This document shows positions 28,302 through 37,399 of a stretch of 64,000 nt of DNA, piece after piece; the first letter of the stretch is position 1, and every line of letters starts with the position of its first letter. A program made the position numbers and the translations under genes. The notes under the pieces are model-generated. The model was not told where the DNA came from. It did no database searches and saw only the letters and a program-made list of their open reading frames with translations. The stretch is from Anaerolineae bacterium (GTDB lineage Bacteria; Chloroflexota; Anaerolineae; Aggregatilineales; Phototrophicaceae), in NCBI GenBank assembly GCA_022841825.1, contig JALHQT010000001.1:1240001-1304000 (forward strand), written 5' to 3'.

Positions 28302-29825
28302 ATGAGACTGCATCCCCTCGAACGCCGCGTCCTCCGGACGATCCAGCAGCACGCTCTCATTCCACCCGGCAGCACCGTCCTCGTCGCCGTCTCCGGCGGG
28401 GTCGATTCGATGGCGCTCATGCACATTCTGCACGCCCTCACGCCCAAGCTTGGCTGTACGCTGCACATCGCCACGCTGGATCACATGCTGCGCGGCGACG
28501 AGAGCGCGGCGGACGCGCAGTTCGTCGCCGACGAAGCCACGAAGATGGGGCTGGCGTGTACGATCGGACAGGAGAATGTACGCGCCCTCATGAAAGAACG
28601 TCAGGCGCTGTCCCGTAACGTTGAGGGAGCGGCGAGAACAGTTCGTTACGAATTCTTGGCGACAGTCGCCCACGAGATAGGATCGCAGCATATCGCTACG
28701 GGGCATCATGCGGACGACCAGGCGGAGACGGTGCTCATGAGGCTCGCTCGCGGAACAGCGGTGCGGGGGCTGGGGGGGATGCGGCTGGATAGTCCATATC
28801 CGCTGCGACAGCACAAAACGCTGCGGCTCATTCGCCCGTTATTCAACTGCCTGCGCGCCAGCCTCGAAAACCACGTCACAAAAATGGGTATCGAGACGCG
28901 ACATGATAGGACAAACGACGATGACTACTACTTCAGGAACCGTCTGAGGTCATTCCTGAAAAGCCCTGCTGACTATCTGTCGCTGCATCTCGTTCAGCTC
29001 AGTGAGTTGGCACGGATTGACGAGGACTACTTTGATCGCGTGCTCGCGGATGACGCAAATCGCGCTTACACGTGGGATGGCGAGCGAGTCATCTTCAATC
29101 GCGCGCACTTCCGCAGCCTGCACCCGGCATTGCAGCTTCGCACCATCGCCAATGCCTTTCGGTATCTGGAAGCGGGCTTCTCCTATGTCACACGAGAGCT
29201 GGGGTATACCCACGTTCGCAACTGCCAAAGCGCAATCGTCGAGGGCAAAGTCGGCAAGACAGTACAGTTCCCAAGCTACTGGGCGTTAGTTGTGGAGAGA
29301 GAAATCGCAGTTCTGGAAAGGTGGGATGGAAACAAGCACGCCCGCTACAGAGTGCGTCGAGACACGCAGCCGCACCCCTATGCACTTCTCGCTCAAAATA
29401 TTGCGTTTCCGCTCGCGATCCCCGGCGACTCACAACCCCCAGATACCCATTGGCATCTCGAAACCAGTATCGATGACCCCGTAGGGACGAGGCGTGCCTC
29501 GTCCGCCAGTGCCTCGTCCGCCGTTGCCTCGTCCGCCGTTGCCTTGCTCATTGTCCCCCGCACGGCTGCGCTCGCCCTGCGCGGTCGGCGCAACGGCGAC
29601 CGCTTCGCCCCGCCCGGTCTCGGCGGGCACACACAGAAGATCAAGCAGTGGATGATCGACCGCAAAATCCCCGCCACCATCCGCGACCGCATCCCCCTGG
29701 TCGATGTCGAGGGTCAGGTCGCGGCGATCTTCTGGGAGGACAGGTGGACGGTCGCCGACTCCTTCCGCGCGAACCGCGACCCGAATGACGCCGAACAGCG
29801 CATCTTCATTAGTCTGCTCGTATAA
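28302..29825 (+). CDS. tilS: tRNA(Ile)-lysidine synthase
   Basis: 507 residues. The N-terminal PP-loop is SGGVDSMALMH (about residues 30-40), the ATP-binding motif of the enzyme that converts C34 of tRNA-Ile(CAU) to lysidine, an essential step for AUA decoding. The C-terminal TilS domain (LRGRRNGDRFAPPGL...KIKQWMIDRKIPATIRDRIPLV) is complete. Between the two, at 29481-29540, a REP element and a 15-base tandem triplication encode a low-complexity insert (ASSAS, ASSAV, ASSAV) in the linker. The frame stays open, so the gene is probably functional. Confidence 0.93.
   Translation: MRLHPLERRVLRTIQQHALIPPGSTVLVAVSGGVDSMALMHILHALTPKLGCTLHIATLDHMLRGDESAADAQFVADEATKMGLACTIGQENVRALMKERQALSRNVEGAARTVRYEFLATVAHEIGSQHIATGHHADDQAETVLMRLARGTAVRGLGGMRLDSPYPLRQHKTLRLIRPLFNCLRASLENHVTKMGIETRHDRTNDDDYYFRNRLRSFLKSPADYLSLHLVQLSELARIDEDYFDRVLADDANRAYTWDGERVIFNRAHFRSLHPALQLRTIANAFRYLEAGFSYVTRELGYTHVRNCQSAIVEGKVGKTVQFPSYWALVVEREIAVLERWDGNKHARYRVRRDTQPHPYALLAQNIAFPLAIPGDSQPPDTHWHLETSIDDPVGTRRASSASASSAVASSAVALLIVPRTAALALRGRRNGDRFAPPGLGGHTQKIKQWMIDRKIPATIRDRIPLVDVEGQVAAIFWEDRWTVADSFRANRDPNDAEQRIFISLLV
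29481..29505 (+). repeat. REP element inside tilS
   Basis: GTAGGGACGAGGC then GTGCCTCGTCCG: the same 25-base layout as the other copies, with the stem changed to GACGAGG/CCTCGTC. Confidence 0.8.
29496..29540 (+). repeat. 15-base tandem repeat in tilS, three copies
   Basis: Units of GCCTCGTCCGCC plus AGT, GTT, GTT. The unit starts in the right half of the REP element, so the tandem array looks like an amplification of half the REP. It is in frame (five codons per unit). Confidence 0.75.
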
Positions 29826-29874
29826 CATTTCCGCAACAATGCTCATGACAATGAAATGATCGTGCTATGTCCAG

Positions 29875-29903
29875 TTGCAATGCGTAATGTTTTTCTATAT
29901 GCT
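29875..29903 (+). promoter_or_regulatory. Possible promoter for the response regulator
   Basis: TTGCAA and TATGCT separated by 17 bases, 136 bases upstream of the response regulator start, in an AT-rich 214-base gap. Weak -10 match. Confidence 0.3.
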
Positions 29904-30039
29904 TAAGAAAGACGAGAGAAACAGTCAACGCTTGGGTAGTATAGTTTACGGATCAGTTTACTTTTCAAACCTCTATCAGTGAAGTACGGCGACGTTACAA
30001 AGCAGTGGTAGGGATCGTAAAGGAATGACAGGGTGAAGC

Positions 30040-30894
30040 ATGGATAATCTAAATGAGATGACACATGTGCTGGTCGTTGATGACGAGACAGCGATCCGCT
30101 ATTCCGTTAGCAAGACACTTCAGCGTGTCGGCTACCAGGTGCAGGAAGCCGCGAGCGGTGAAGACGCGCTCGATATGATGAATCGCCAGACCTTCGATGT
30201 CGTGCTCACAGACATCCGAATGCCCGGGCTGGATGGCGTCGAACTGGTGCGCCGCATCAAGGACATTGACGCCGATACCATCGTCGTCCTCATGACCGCC
30301 TACCCCAGCCTGGGGACTGCCGTCGAAGCGCTGCGCCTTGGCGCGCATGACTACCTGATCAAGCCCAGCAACAGCCAGGACATCCGTCAGTGTGTCGCAC
30401 GCGGAGTCGAACGCGCACGAAACCTCAAGCGCCGTCGCACGCTGCTGGACGCCATCCGCAGCAATCTTAGCGAACTCAGCCGCAGCGATACCGAAGTCAC
30501 CAAGCTCATGGCGATTCCAGGCACTCGTGATGACGAGAAGCTGGCGATGGCAGACAACGGCGCAGAATCGACCGTCAACACCGTCATGAACCTGGGACCC
30601 CTGACGATCTATCCAGGGCGCTATCAGATCTCGGTCAATGACCAGAATATCGATCTGACCCCAACGGAGTTTGACCTCCTGCTCTATCTGGCTGCCCATC
30701 GGGGTCGCGTCGTAAGCTGCCATGAGCTGGTGCGGGAAGTACGCGGCTACGCGGTGGACGAAGCCGAAGCCCGCGAAGTCATCCGCCCACACGTCAGTAA
30801 CCTCCGCCGCAAGCTCAAATTGAGCGGGCAAGACGAAGACCTGATCGTGAATGTACGTGGCATCGGCTACCGCCTGAGCGAGCAGATCGACTAA
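30040..30894 (+). CDS. Orphan response regulator with OmpR-type DNA-binding domain
   Basis: 284 residues. Receiver domain 8-125 with acidic pair Asp14/Asp15, phospho-acceptor Asp58 (VLTDIRMPG), the conserved Thr in VVLMTAYPS and Lys in YLIKPSN. The receiver resembles the NtrC group, yet the output domain (about 190-280) is an OmpR winged helix (LTPTEFDLLLYLAAHRGRVVSCHELVREV...VSNLRRKL, GIGYRL). A linker of about 60 residues, longer than in typical OmpR regulators, separates them. No histidine kinase gene is adjacent. The GH3 gene follows after 33 bases. Confidence 0.9.
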   Translation: MDNLNEMTHVLVVDDETAIRYSVSKTLQRVGYQVQEAASGEDALDMMNRQTFDVVLTDIRMPGLDGVELVRRIKDIDADTIVVLMTAYPSLGTAVEALRLGAHDYLIKPSNSQDIRQCVARGVERARNLKRRRTLLDAIRSNLSELSRSDTEVTKLMAIPGTRDDEKLAMADNGAESTVNTVMNLGPLTIYPGRYQISVNDQNIDLTPTEFDLLLYLAAHRGRVVSCHELVREVRGYAVDEAEAREVIRPHVSNLRRKLKLSGQDEDLIVNVRGIGYRLSEQID

Positions 30895-30927
30895 CCAGAC
30901 ACTTCAGAGAGCCAATCCACCCTGACG

Positions 30928-32646
30928 ATGAATCCATCTCAACGGACGGCATTCTTGCCGTCCTTGCGCAAGTGGTGTGTAGGGACGCCATTCTTGGCGT
31001 CCGTTTTGTTATTCCTTAGCATGACTGCATTACATCCTGCTGCTGCTCAGGAGGCAATGCGCGAACAGCTCGCAGGCATGACGCTGAATCAGAAGGTCGC
31101 GCAGATGTTCATGGTCACGCTGCATGGCAGTGTCCTGACGGAAGAAGGCGCAGCCTTCCTGCGTGATGTCCAGCCCGGTGCAGTGGTACTATTTGCCGCC
31201 AACCTCGGCAGCCCAGCTCAGGTCACGACACTCACGAATGGCTATCAACAAACGATCCTCGACGCGGGGGGGCAGCCGCTGCTGGTCGCGGTCGATCAGG
31301 AGGGCGGCGTCGTCGCGCGCTTGACGAACGGCTTCACCGTCTTTCCCGCCCCGGTGCTGATCACAGCCGCTGGTACTGAGATGGCGCGGCAGGTCGGCGC
31401 AATGACCGCGCAGCAACTGCGTGCGGTCGGCATTAACATGAATCTCGCCCCCGTTGCAGATCTCGAAACTTTCCGTGACAACCCGATTATCTATCGGCGC
31501 GCTTTCAGCAATGACCCGCAGATCGCGGCAGAAACGCTCATGTCGTACATCATCGGCACGCAGCTTGAAGGGGTTCTGGCGACCGCCAAGCATTTTCCCG
31601 GTCATGGAGAAACGCGCCAGGATAGTCATGCCGTCCTGCAAACACTTGACCTCGACCGCGCTCGCCTCGACGCCGTCGAACTCGCACCGTTCCGCGCCGC
31701 TGTGGACGCGCGGGTCGCGGCGATCATGGTCGCGCACATTCACTACAGCGCTCTCCAGCCAGACAATCGCCTGCCTGCTTCGCTCGATAGCAGCGTGGTA
31801 ACGACGCTCCTGCGCGAGGAAATGGGCTTCAATGGGATCATCATGACCGACGCCCTCGACATGAACGCGGTCGATACCGAGTTCGATTTCCGCGAGGCAG
31901 CGGTGCGCGCCGTCGAAGCTGGCATCGACATGATCGCGCTGGGACCGAGCTTTGGACCCATCACGCAGTTGAGCGCAATTGACGCAGTGGTCGAAGCAGT
32001 GCGCAGCGGACGCGTGACAGAAAGCCAGATCGACGACTCAGTCACCCGCATCTTGCAGACGAAGGAAACCTACGGTGCCTTCCGCTGGCATCCGCTCGAC
32101 CCCATGACCGCCGAAGCGCGAGTCGATGTCGAAGCGGGCAGCGCGCTGCTGGAAGAGCTTTTCCTGAGGGGCACAACCATTGCGTACGATCGCGAAAACT
32201 TGATCCCGATCCGCGCCGAGGCGCGCGTCGCCATCATCTTCCTGGCGACACGCTACCAGATCGTCGATGAGTGCGGACGCTATCGAAACGACATTCAGTG
32301 GGTCGGCGTCGGCGACGCACCGTCGCAGGAGGAGATCGGCTGGGCAGTGGCGGCAGCAGACCGTGCCGACACCGTCATCGTCTTCACGCAGGATGCCATC
32401 ACCAACCCCAGCCAGCAGGCGCTCGTAAACGCCCTGCCACCAGAAAAGACGGTCGCGGTCGCGCTCTGGTCACCTTACGACTGGCTGGCATTCCCAAATA
32501 TCGCGGCTTACGCCACGACGTACAGTCCGCTCCGCCCGGCAGTCCCGGCGGTTTGCGCGGTGCTTTTTGGCGCGGCTCCTGCCAACGGTCGCCTCGCCAT
32601 TACGTTGAGCGATGCGCTGCCCGCTGGCAGCCGCGACTCGTCATGA
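30928..32646 (+). CDS. Secreted glycoside hydrolase family 3 enzyme
   Basis: 572 residues. GH3 N-terminal domain with the NagZ-type motif KHFPGHGETRQDSH (His-Asp acid/base dyad) and the nucleophile region GIIMTDALDM. A short C-terminal domain follows (about 430-570). It likely removes N-acetylglucosamine or glucose from peptidoglycan or polysaccharides outside the membrane. The N-terminus acts as a signal peptide (WCVGTPFLASVLLFLSM..AAAQ) and is encoded by an inverted pair of REP elements (30943-31003). A start at the ATG of 31021 would exclude them. Its stop overlaps the convergent LysM gene by 6 bases. Confidence 0.85.
   Translation: MNPSQRTAFLPSLRKWCVGTPFLASVLLFLSMTALHPAAAQEAMREQLAGMTLNQKVAQMFMVTLHGSVLTEEGAAFLRDVQPGAVVLFAANLGSPAQVTTLTNGYQQTILDAGGQPLLVAVDQEGGVVARLTNGFTVFPAPVLITAAGTEMARQVGAMTAQQLRAVGINMNLAPVADLETFRDNPIIYRRAFSNDPQIAAETLMSYIIGTQLEGVLATAKHFPGHGETRQDSHAVLQTLDLDRARLDAVELAPFRAAVDARVAAIMVAHIHYSALQPDNRLPASLDSSVVTTLLREEMGFNGIIMTDALDMNAVDTEFDFREAAVRAVEAGIDMIALGPSFGPITQLSAIDAVVEAVRSGRVTESQIDDSVTRILQTKETYGAFRWHPLDPMTAEARVDVEAGSALLEELFLRGTTIAYDRENLIPIRAEARVAIIFLATRYQIVDECGRYRNDIQWVGVGDAPSQEEIGWAVAAADRADTVIVFTQDAITNPSQQALVNALPPEKTVAVALWSPYDWLAFPNIAAYATTYSPLRPAVPAVCAVLFGAAPANGRLAITLSDALPAGSRDSS
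30943..31003. repeat. Inverted REP pair (REPIN-like) in the signal-peptide region
   Basis: Reverse copy 30943-30967 (CGGACGGC..GCCGTCC, head decayed to TTGC) and forward copy 30979-31003 (GTAGGGACGCC..GGCGTCCG), 11 bases apart with heads facing each other. The two copies have different but self-complementary stems. Confidence 0.75.
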
Positions 32647-33798
32647 GCAGGACGCCGTATACTGCCACGACGGATAACCCACTGAGGTCGTATAGCGAAC
32701 GACGCGACCATCCGGAATTGCGAAACATGTGCCAATGGACCCACCCGCGCTGCTGGTGCGGAAGCTGGCGTTAAAGCCAGTTTCTCCCGCGGTCGCCCAC
32801 CCCAGCGCGCTGCGAATATCCCAGTAATTGCCCCAGACTTTGCCAAAGGCATTGATCGGGCGAACGCGACCCAATGGCGTCGGCTCTAATACGGGATTGT
32901 CCGGCAGCCCGCCATACTGCGTCACGGGTACCAGGCGATAGACACCGTTGTTGAAGAATGCAACGACGTTCCCCGTGTTTGCCTCCCAGATGAAAAAGCC
33001 ATTCTCATACGGCTGGTAGGCGGCGTACGTAGTCGTCACGATGGGCGATGGCGGCGGGATAGGCGTGGGTGTGGGCATGGGCGGCGGAGGCAGCACGCCG
33101 ACCCCGTTCAGCGCCCAGGTGCGACCGCTGCTGACCAGGATGCGGTTGCCGTTCGGCAGCGAGAAATCAAACATACTGCTTGTGTAGCGCGTGATGGTCG
33201 AGACGTAACCGAGTTCGCCTCCCGTTGCCCACCCGAGGGCATTGCGCACATCCGCAAAGTTGCCCCAGACCTTGCCAAAGCCGAACAATGGGCGCACCAA
33301 ACCGAACGGCGGCATATCCGGGATTGGATTATCGGGCAGACCACTGTAACTGCGCGCGGAAAAGTCGCGCAGCGTGCCGTTCGTCGTGCCGAAGTAAGCA
33401 GTAATGCCGCTGTTATCGGCACGCCAAAGCATGAATCCACGTTCAAACGTCTGGATGTTTAGCCTGAGCTGATATGTGCCGGTTGGAGCGGGAAACGGCG
33501 GCGCGGTCGGAGGAATCGCGACACCTGTAGGCACGCGAAGCTGCTGCCCGGTATAGATGCGATTGACATTCGGCAGGCAGTTGAATGCCGCGAGAGTCGC
33601 CGCCGTCGTATTGTAACGACGGGCGATCCGTGCCAGCGTGTCGCCGCGCTGAACGACATACACTGGCAGATCAGTTCGTATGGCACACTGCGCGGAAACC
33701 GTCGGCGACGATGCCGCGCTGCCCAGCACTACGAGCAGGATGAGCAGAAAGAGCCACACCAACGGGCGCATACTGCTGTGAATTCGTGAGCGAAACAT
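32641..33798 (-). CDS. Secreted LysM protein with two tandem ~95-residue modules
   Basis: 385 residues from the ATG at 33796-33798, chosen for AAGGGG upstream and the signal peptide that follows. One LysM domain after the signal (YVVQRGDTLARIARRYNTTAATLAAFNCL...IYTGQQLRVP) for binding peptidoglycan. Two homologous modules follow, each with the pattern F-E-x-G-F-x-x-W ... GLPDNP ... P-x-G-x-x-RP-x-x-x-FGKVWGN ... R-x-ALGWAT-x-GE-x-G; a Pro-rich linker (PPPPMPTPTPIPP) separates them. Function of the module is unknown, likely carbohydrate or wall binding. Confidence 0.8.
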   Translation of the reverse strand: MFRSRIHSSMRPLVWLFLLILLVVLGSAASSPTVSAQCAIRTDLPVYVVQRGDTLARIARRYNTTAATLAAFNCLPNVNRIYTGQQLRVPTGVAIPPTAPPFPAPTGTYQLRLNIQTFERGFMLWRADNSGITAYFGTTNGTLRDFSARSYSGLPDNPIPDMPPFGLVRPLFGFGKVWGNFADVRNALGWATGGELGYVSTITRYTSSMFDFSLPNGNRILVSSGRTWALNGVGVLPPPPMPTPTPIPPPSPIVTTTYAAYQPYENGFFIWEANTGNVVAFFNNGVYRLVPVTQYGGLPDNPVLEPTPLGRVRPINAFGKVWGNYWDIRSALGWATAGETGFNASFRTSSAGGSIGTCFAIPDGRVVRYTTSVGYPSWQYTASCS

Positions 33799-33943
33799 AA
33801 TCACCACCCCTTGAGGATGTTTCAGGATCGTTCCATCTTCACCTCCATCGTAATCCTGTTCGAATCGCGCAAATGGGCGGAAAAGCAACGCTTCACCCAC
33901 GCAGCCATATTCCTGAACGTCGCGCCCGCTTCGGCGAGTTGGA

Positions 33944-34014
33944 GACGTGACGAGTCACTGAGCTGAGCCTGGCTACACTCGTCGCTCATTACCCGTCACC
34001 GATCATCGCTAATG
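33944..34014. repeat. Inverted-repeat element (GTGACGAGTCACTGAG family)
   Basis: Left arm 33944-33962 and right arm 33976-34014 (CACTCGTCGCTCATTACCC) pair imperfectly. Related to 2929-3007 and 18060-18139. Its right end contains the TAG stop codon of the mutase gene. Confidence 0.5.
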
Positions 34015-35451
34015 CCCAACCGCCCCAGCGCCCATCGCCTTGAATTTCTCTAGCTGCTCGATGAACCGCGTCTGGTCGATCTCCGGATGATGATCCATCA
34101 GGGCTTTGAAGTGCTGCATATTCTGAACCACGCCCGCCGAGGTGTGCGCCTCGAAACGCAGCGTGATGGCGGGCTGCGTGTTGCTGGCACGCACCAATCC
34201 CCATCCATCCTCGAATGTCGCACGCACGCCATCCAGCGTGAAGACCTCGTAGTGTTTCGCGAGTTCCCCGCTGATCTCGTCGATGATGGCGAACTTGATG
34301 TTGTCGGGCGCACTCAGGATGATCTCCGGCGTGGCGACCAACTTCGGAATGTCCTCGAACAGCTCGGAAATCGACTTACCGCTGCGCGCGATAATCTCCA
34401 GCGTCCGCAGCGCAACCAGCGGCGCGTCGTCAAAGCCATAGTATTCTTCGCCCATGAAGAGATGACCACTGACTTCCCCACCCAGAGGGGCACCGATTTC
34501 ATGCATCTTGAGCTTCATCAGGCTGTGCCCGGTCTTCCACATGACCGGCTCGCCGCCATTCTGGCGGATGTACTCCGGCAGCGCCTGCGACGCCTTGACA
34601 TCGAACACCACCTTCGCGCCCTTGTGGCGGGTTAGGAGGTCTTTCGCAAGCAGCGCCAGCAAGCGGTCGGCAGCGATGTGATGCCCGTGATTGTCGATGA
34701 ACCCACAGCGGTCACTGTCGCCATCGAACGCCAGTCCCAGGTCTGCGCCGAGTTCAACCACACGCTTTTCCAGATCGACGGTCATGTCCGGGTCTTCCGG
34801 GTTAGGAAGGTGATTGGGGTAGGTGCCGTCGCTCTCGCAGTACAGACATTCCACTTCTAAGCCGAGCGCGGTCAACACCGGCGGCACATAGGTCCCGGAA
34901 AGCCCATTGCCTGCGTCGAGGACAACTTTGAGCGGACGTTCCATGGTGACCATGCTCTGGATCTTCGCCATGTGCTTGCTCGTCATGCCGAAGTCTTGAT
35001 CGGCGGCACCCTGCCCAACGGCAAAGCCATCCGACTGGATGATCTTGAGCAAGTCCTGGATCTGCTGGTCCGCCAACGCTAAGGGACCATACGCCATCTT
35101 GATGCCGTTATAGCGTGTGTCGAGGTGGCTGCCCGTGATCTGCACACCGCCCGCCTTGCCCGCGTAGCTCGCGCTGGCGAAGTAGACAGTCGGCGTCAGC
35201 ACCTGACCGATGTCGGTAACTGCCATACCGGTTGAAAGCAGACCCTCGATCAGCGATGCCTGTAACCCTTCGGACGAGGCGCGGTTATCGCGCCCGACAA
35301 AGACACGTTCTATCCCAAAAGTCCTGGGGAGATAAGTTCCAAGCGCCTTGCCTACCAGAAGGGCAACGCTCGGCGTCAGTTGCGGCGGGTCGCCAACGAC
35401 CGTGCCGCGAATATCATATTTTCGGAAGATGGACGTAATGATGTCTGCCAT
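34009..35451 (-). CDS. Phosphomannomutase/phosphoglucomutase family protein
   Basis: 480 residues with the four-domain alpha-D-phosphohexomutase layout. Substrate start FRKYDIRG, metal loop FDGDSDRCG, sugar-specificity loop GGEVSGH, and the phosphate-binding Arg/Ser region of domain 4 (RASNTQPAITLRFEA). The phosphoserine loop reads ITGSHLDTRYNGIK: the Ser and His of TGSHNP are kept but the following Asn-Pro is replaced. Expected to interconvert hexose 1- and 6-phosphates for nucleotide-sugar supply, which fits the glycosyltransferases in the window. The stop codon lies in a repeat. Confidence 0.87.
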   Translation of the reverse strand: MADIITSIFRKYDIRGTVVGDPPQLTPSVALLVGKALGTYLPRTFGIERVFVGRDNRASSEGLQASLIEGLLSTGMAVTDIGQVLTPTVYFASASYAGKAGGVQITGSHLDTRYNGIKMAYGPLALADQQIQDLLKIIQSDGFAVGQGAADQDFGMTSKHMAKIQSMVTMERPLKVVLDAGNGLSGTYVPPVLTALGLEVECLYCESDGTYPNHLPNPEDPDMTVDLEKRVVELGADLGLAFDGDSDRCGFIDNHGHHIAADRLLALLAKDLLTRHKGAKVVFDVKASQALPEYIRQNGGEPVMWKTGHSLMKLKMHEIGAPLGGEVSGHLFMGEEYYGFDDAPLVALRTLEIIARSGKSISELFEDIPKLVATPEIILSAPDNIKFAIIDEISGELAKHYEVFTLDGVRATFEDGWGLVRASNTQPAITLRFEAHTSAGVVQNMQHFKALMDHHPEIDQTRFIEQLEKFKAMGAGAVGH

Positions 35452-35495
35452 ATGCGTATTGCTCCCCGGCGGTGTATGCCTTCTCCATCTAGAGA

Positions 35496-35530
35496 ATTGA
35501 ACCGCAAAGGTGCAAAGAACGCAACGCGAG
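35496..35530. repeat. Half-element of the AACCGC/GACGC dispersed family
   Basis: ATTGAACCGCAAAGGTGCAA followed by AGAACGCAACGCGAG, matching the complement of the sequence at 947-977. A second arm is not evident. Confidence 0.5.
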
Positions 35531-35551
35531 TTTCATTGAGCGCGAAGGAGA

Positions 35552-36142
35552 TCAGAGAATCAGGCTCTCATCGACCGCCCGTCCGCTGCTGGCGAAGTAG
35601 TTCGGCGCAGCATGGCGGTAGAGGTCGCGGCACGCCTCGCGCAATGTGGGTCCCTGACCACTGATCTGCACCGTATCTTGCTTTGCGACCAACCGAGCCT
35701 TTACGCGCTGGGATGGGCTATCCACCGCCTGATAGACAAAAACCAACGCCCAGCCCGCCTGGAAGACCGACGCGGTCACCTCCAGCAGGCTCTCAACCGC
35801 ACGGCTTGTGTCCGAGTCCAGCCACTGGTTTTCGGCATAAAACGCAGGCTGACGAACACGGTCTTCCGCCACCGTGTAAACAGGGTGAACGCTTTCAAGC
35901 TGCACCCACAAATCACGCAGGACGTGTGGCAGCGTGTCGCGCTCGACGGACTGCGTCGTAATGCCCGTCCAACCAATCGATGCGTACCAGCCGACCGCGC
36001 CTTCGCGCGGCTGCGCGCGCATCATCAACAAGGCATCCCCCGCGATGTCGCTCGTTATGTAGCCAACTGTCGCCTGCCATGCCAGCAGCCCATTCGACGG
36101 ACGCTGAGGCAGGCGTCGGACTTCAATCGTTTTGTCGTTCAT
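35552..36142 (-). CDS. Conserved-looking protein of unknown function
   Basis: 196 residues, soluble, no signal peptide or membrane helix. It seems to contain two halves of similar build (VGWYASIGWTGITTQSVERDTLPHVLRDLWVQLESVH and ALVFVYQAVDSPSQRVKARLVAKQDTVQISG...LREACRDLYRHA), each a beta-sheet followed by a helix with L-R-D-L/C-R-D-L. No known family recognised. Its ATG overlaps the stop of the esterase gene by 4 bases, so the two are translated together. Confidence 0.65.
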   Translation of the reverse strand: MNDKTIEVRRLPQRPSNGLLAWQATVGYITSDIAGDALLMMRAQPREGAVGWYASIGWTGITTQSVERDTLPHVLRDLWVQLESVHPVYTVAEDRVRQPAFYAENQWLDSDTSRAVESLLEVTASVFQAGWALVFVYQAVDSPSQRVKARLVAKQDTVQISGQGPTLREACRDLYRHAAPNYFASSGRAVDESLIL

Positions 36143-37326
36143 CGATAAAATGCCCAGGCAAGGAACCGATCAATATCATATTGTACGCTCTGGCTCGCTA
36201 AGCCAGGCATAAAGGCATCAAAGCCATGTCGAGACCAGGGAAACCGAAGCACCACGGTCGGCGTGTTGGTCGCACTCAGTTTATTATGCAGCAGTTCTGA
36301 ATGCCCTGGCATGACGAGATCATCACGGTATCCCTGCGCCAGCAGCGTGGGAGGAAGATCATTGCGCGTGTATTCAAGCACGCTGGCTTCCGCGTAGCCT
36401 GTGGGCTGCTGCTGCGGCGTCCCTTGGAGAAAGCGCGCAATGTCGGATTCCTCAGGCGCGTACCACAAGCGCAGGTCGGTCGGCGGATAAATGCCGACGA
36501 CCGCGCAGACCTCCGTACCCTCTGCACCCGCCTCATGCGCGCGATACGCCGTGAGCAGCGCCAGATGCCCACCTGCGCTGCGTCCCAGGAACGCGACTCG
36601 GTTTGCATCCACCCGATAGGCAGGGGCGTAGCGCTTGACCCAGCGCACCGCCGCGCGAAGGTCTTCGAGCGGCGCGGGGTATGCAGCCTCATCGGACAGC
36701 CGATACTGAATGTCGAAGACGACATAGCCCTGACTGGCGAGGTATTGATTGTGGGCGGTGAATACTTCCCCTTTATCACCATAGCGCCAGGCTCCGCCAT
36801 GGACCACGATCACAGCCGGATACAAATCGCCCTGGGCAGGCGGTACCTGCGGCTTGTAGGCGTCCAGCAGCAGTGGGCGCTGTGGCGTGGCATGGTAGAC
36901 AATATCGCGCTCAACCGTGTAGGCATCCTTGAGCGGGCTTGCGCTGATGAAACTCGTCTCAAATGACCAGCGCCGCTGGCGCATCCGAGCACGCTGCGCA
37001 GGCGGGACACGGCGCAGGTAGTCTTCACCCAGCGCGCGCCGCATTGACATCTCGTTCAGCCGCTTTGCCTGGCGCGTCTGCCAAAAAGGGACGAGTGACC
37101 AGATCAGTCCGAATACACCCAGAACGATGCCCCATCGTGACCGCTGCCGACCTGCTGCACCAGTCCCCACTGCTGCGACTCCAAACAGTCCGGGAATCCA
37201 GGAGAACTCCCCCAGCAGCATCTGGATGACCCAGATCGAGTTGTCGTAAGTCAGCGTCGGCAGCGCGACAAGCAGCCCGAAGACAGATGAAACAATTCCC
37301 AGCACAGTCGAAATGATCTGGCGCAT
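36139..37326 (-). CDS. Membrane-anchored alpha/beta hydrolase (BD-FAE/HSL-like esterase)
   Basis: 395 residues from the ATG at 37324-37326 (GGGGAG upstream). Three hydrophobic segments occupy residues 1-75, then a soluble hydrolase: oxyanion motif VVHGGAWRYGDKGE, nucleophile elbow GRSAGGHLAL, a late Asp in GYRDDLVMPGHS and the catalytic His in SRHGFDAF. These four features give a complete catalytic set for a carboxylesterase acting near the membrane. Substrate unknown. Confidence 0.83.
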   Translation of the reverse strand: MRQIISTVLGIVSSVFGLLVALPTLTYDNSIWVIQMLLGEFSWIPGLFGVAAVGTGAAGRQRSRWGIVLGVFGLIWSLVPFWQTRQAKRLNEMSMRRALGEDYLRRVPPAQRARMRQRRWSFETSFISASPLKDAYTVERDIVYHATPQRPLLLDAYKPQVPPAQGDLYPAVIVVHGGAWRYGDKGEVFTAHNQYLASQGYVVFDIQYRLSDEAAYPAPLEDLRAAVRWVKRYAPAYRVDANRVAFLGRSAGGHLALLTAYRAHEAGAEGTEVCAVVGIYPPTDLRLWYAPEESDIARFLQGTPQQQPTGYAEASVLEYTRNDLPPTLLAQGYRDDLVMPGHSELLHNKLSATNTPTVVLRFPWSRHGFDAFMPGLASQSVQYDIDRFLAWAFYR

Positions 37327-37399
37327 AATCTCCCCATCGATAACGACAGCAGAGGCGCGTGGTGAGTCAGGACACACTGCGCACCGCTCAATCCGCGTG

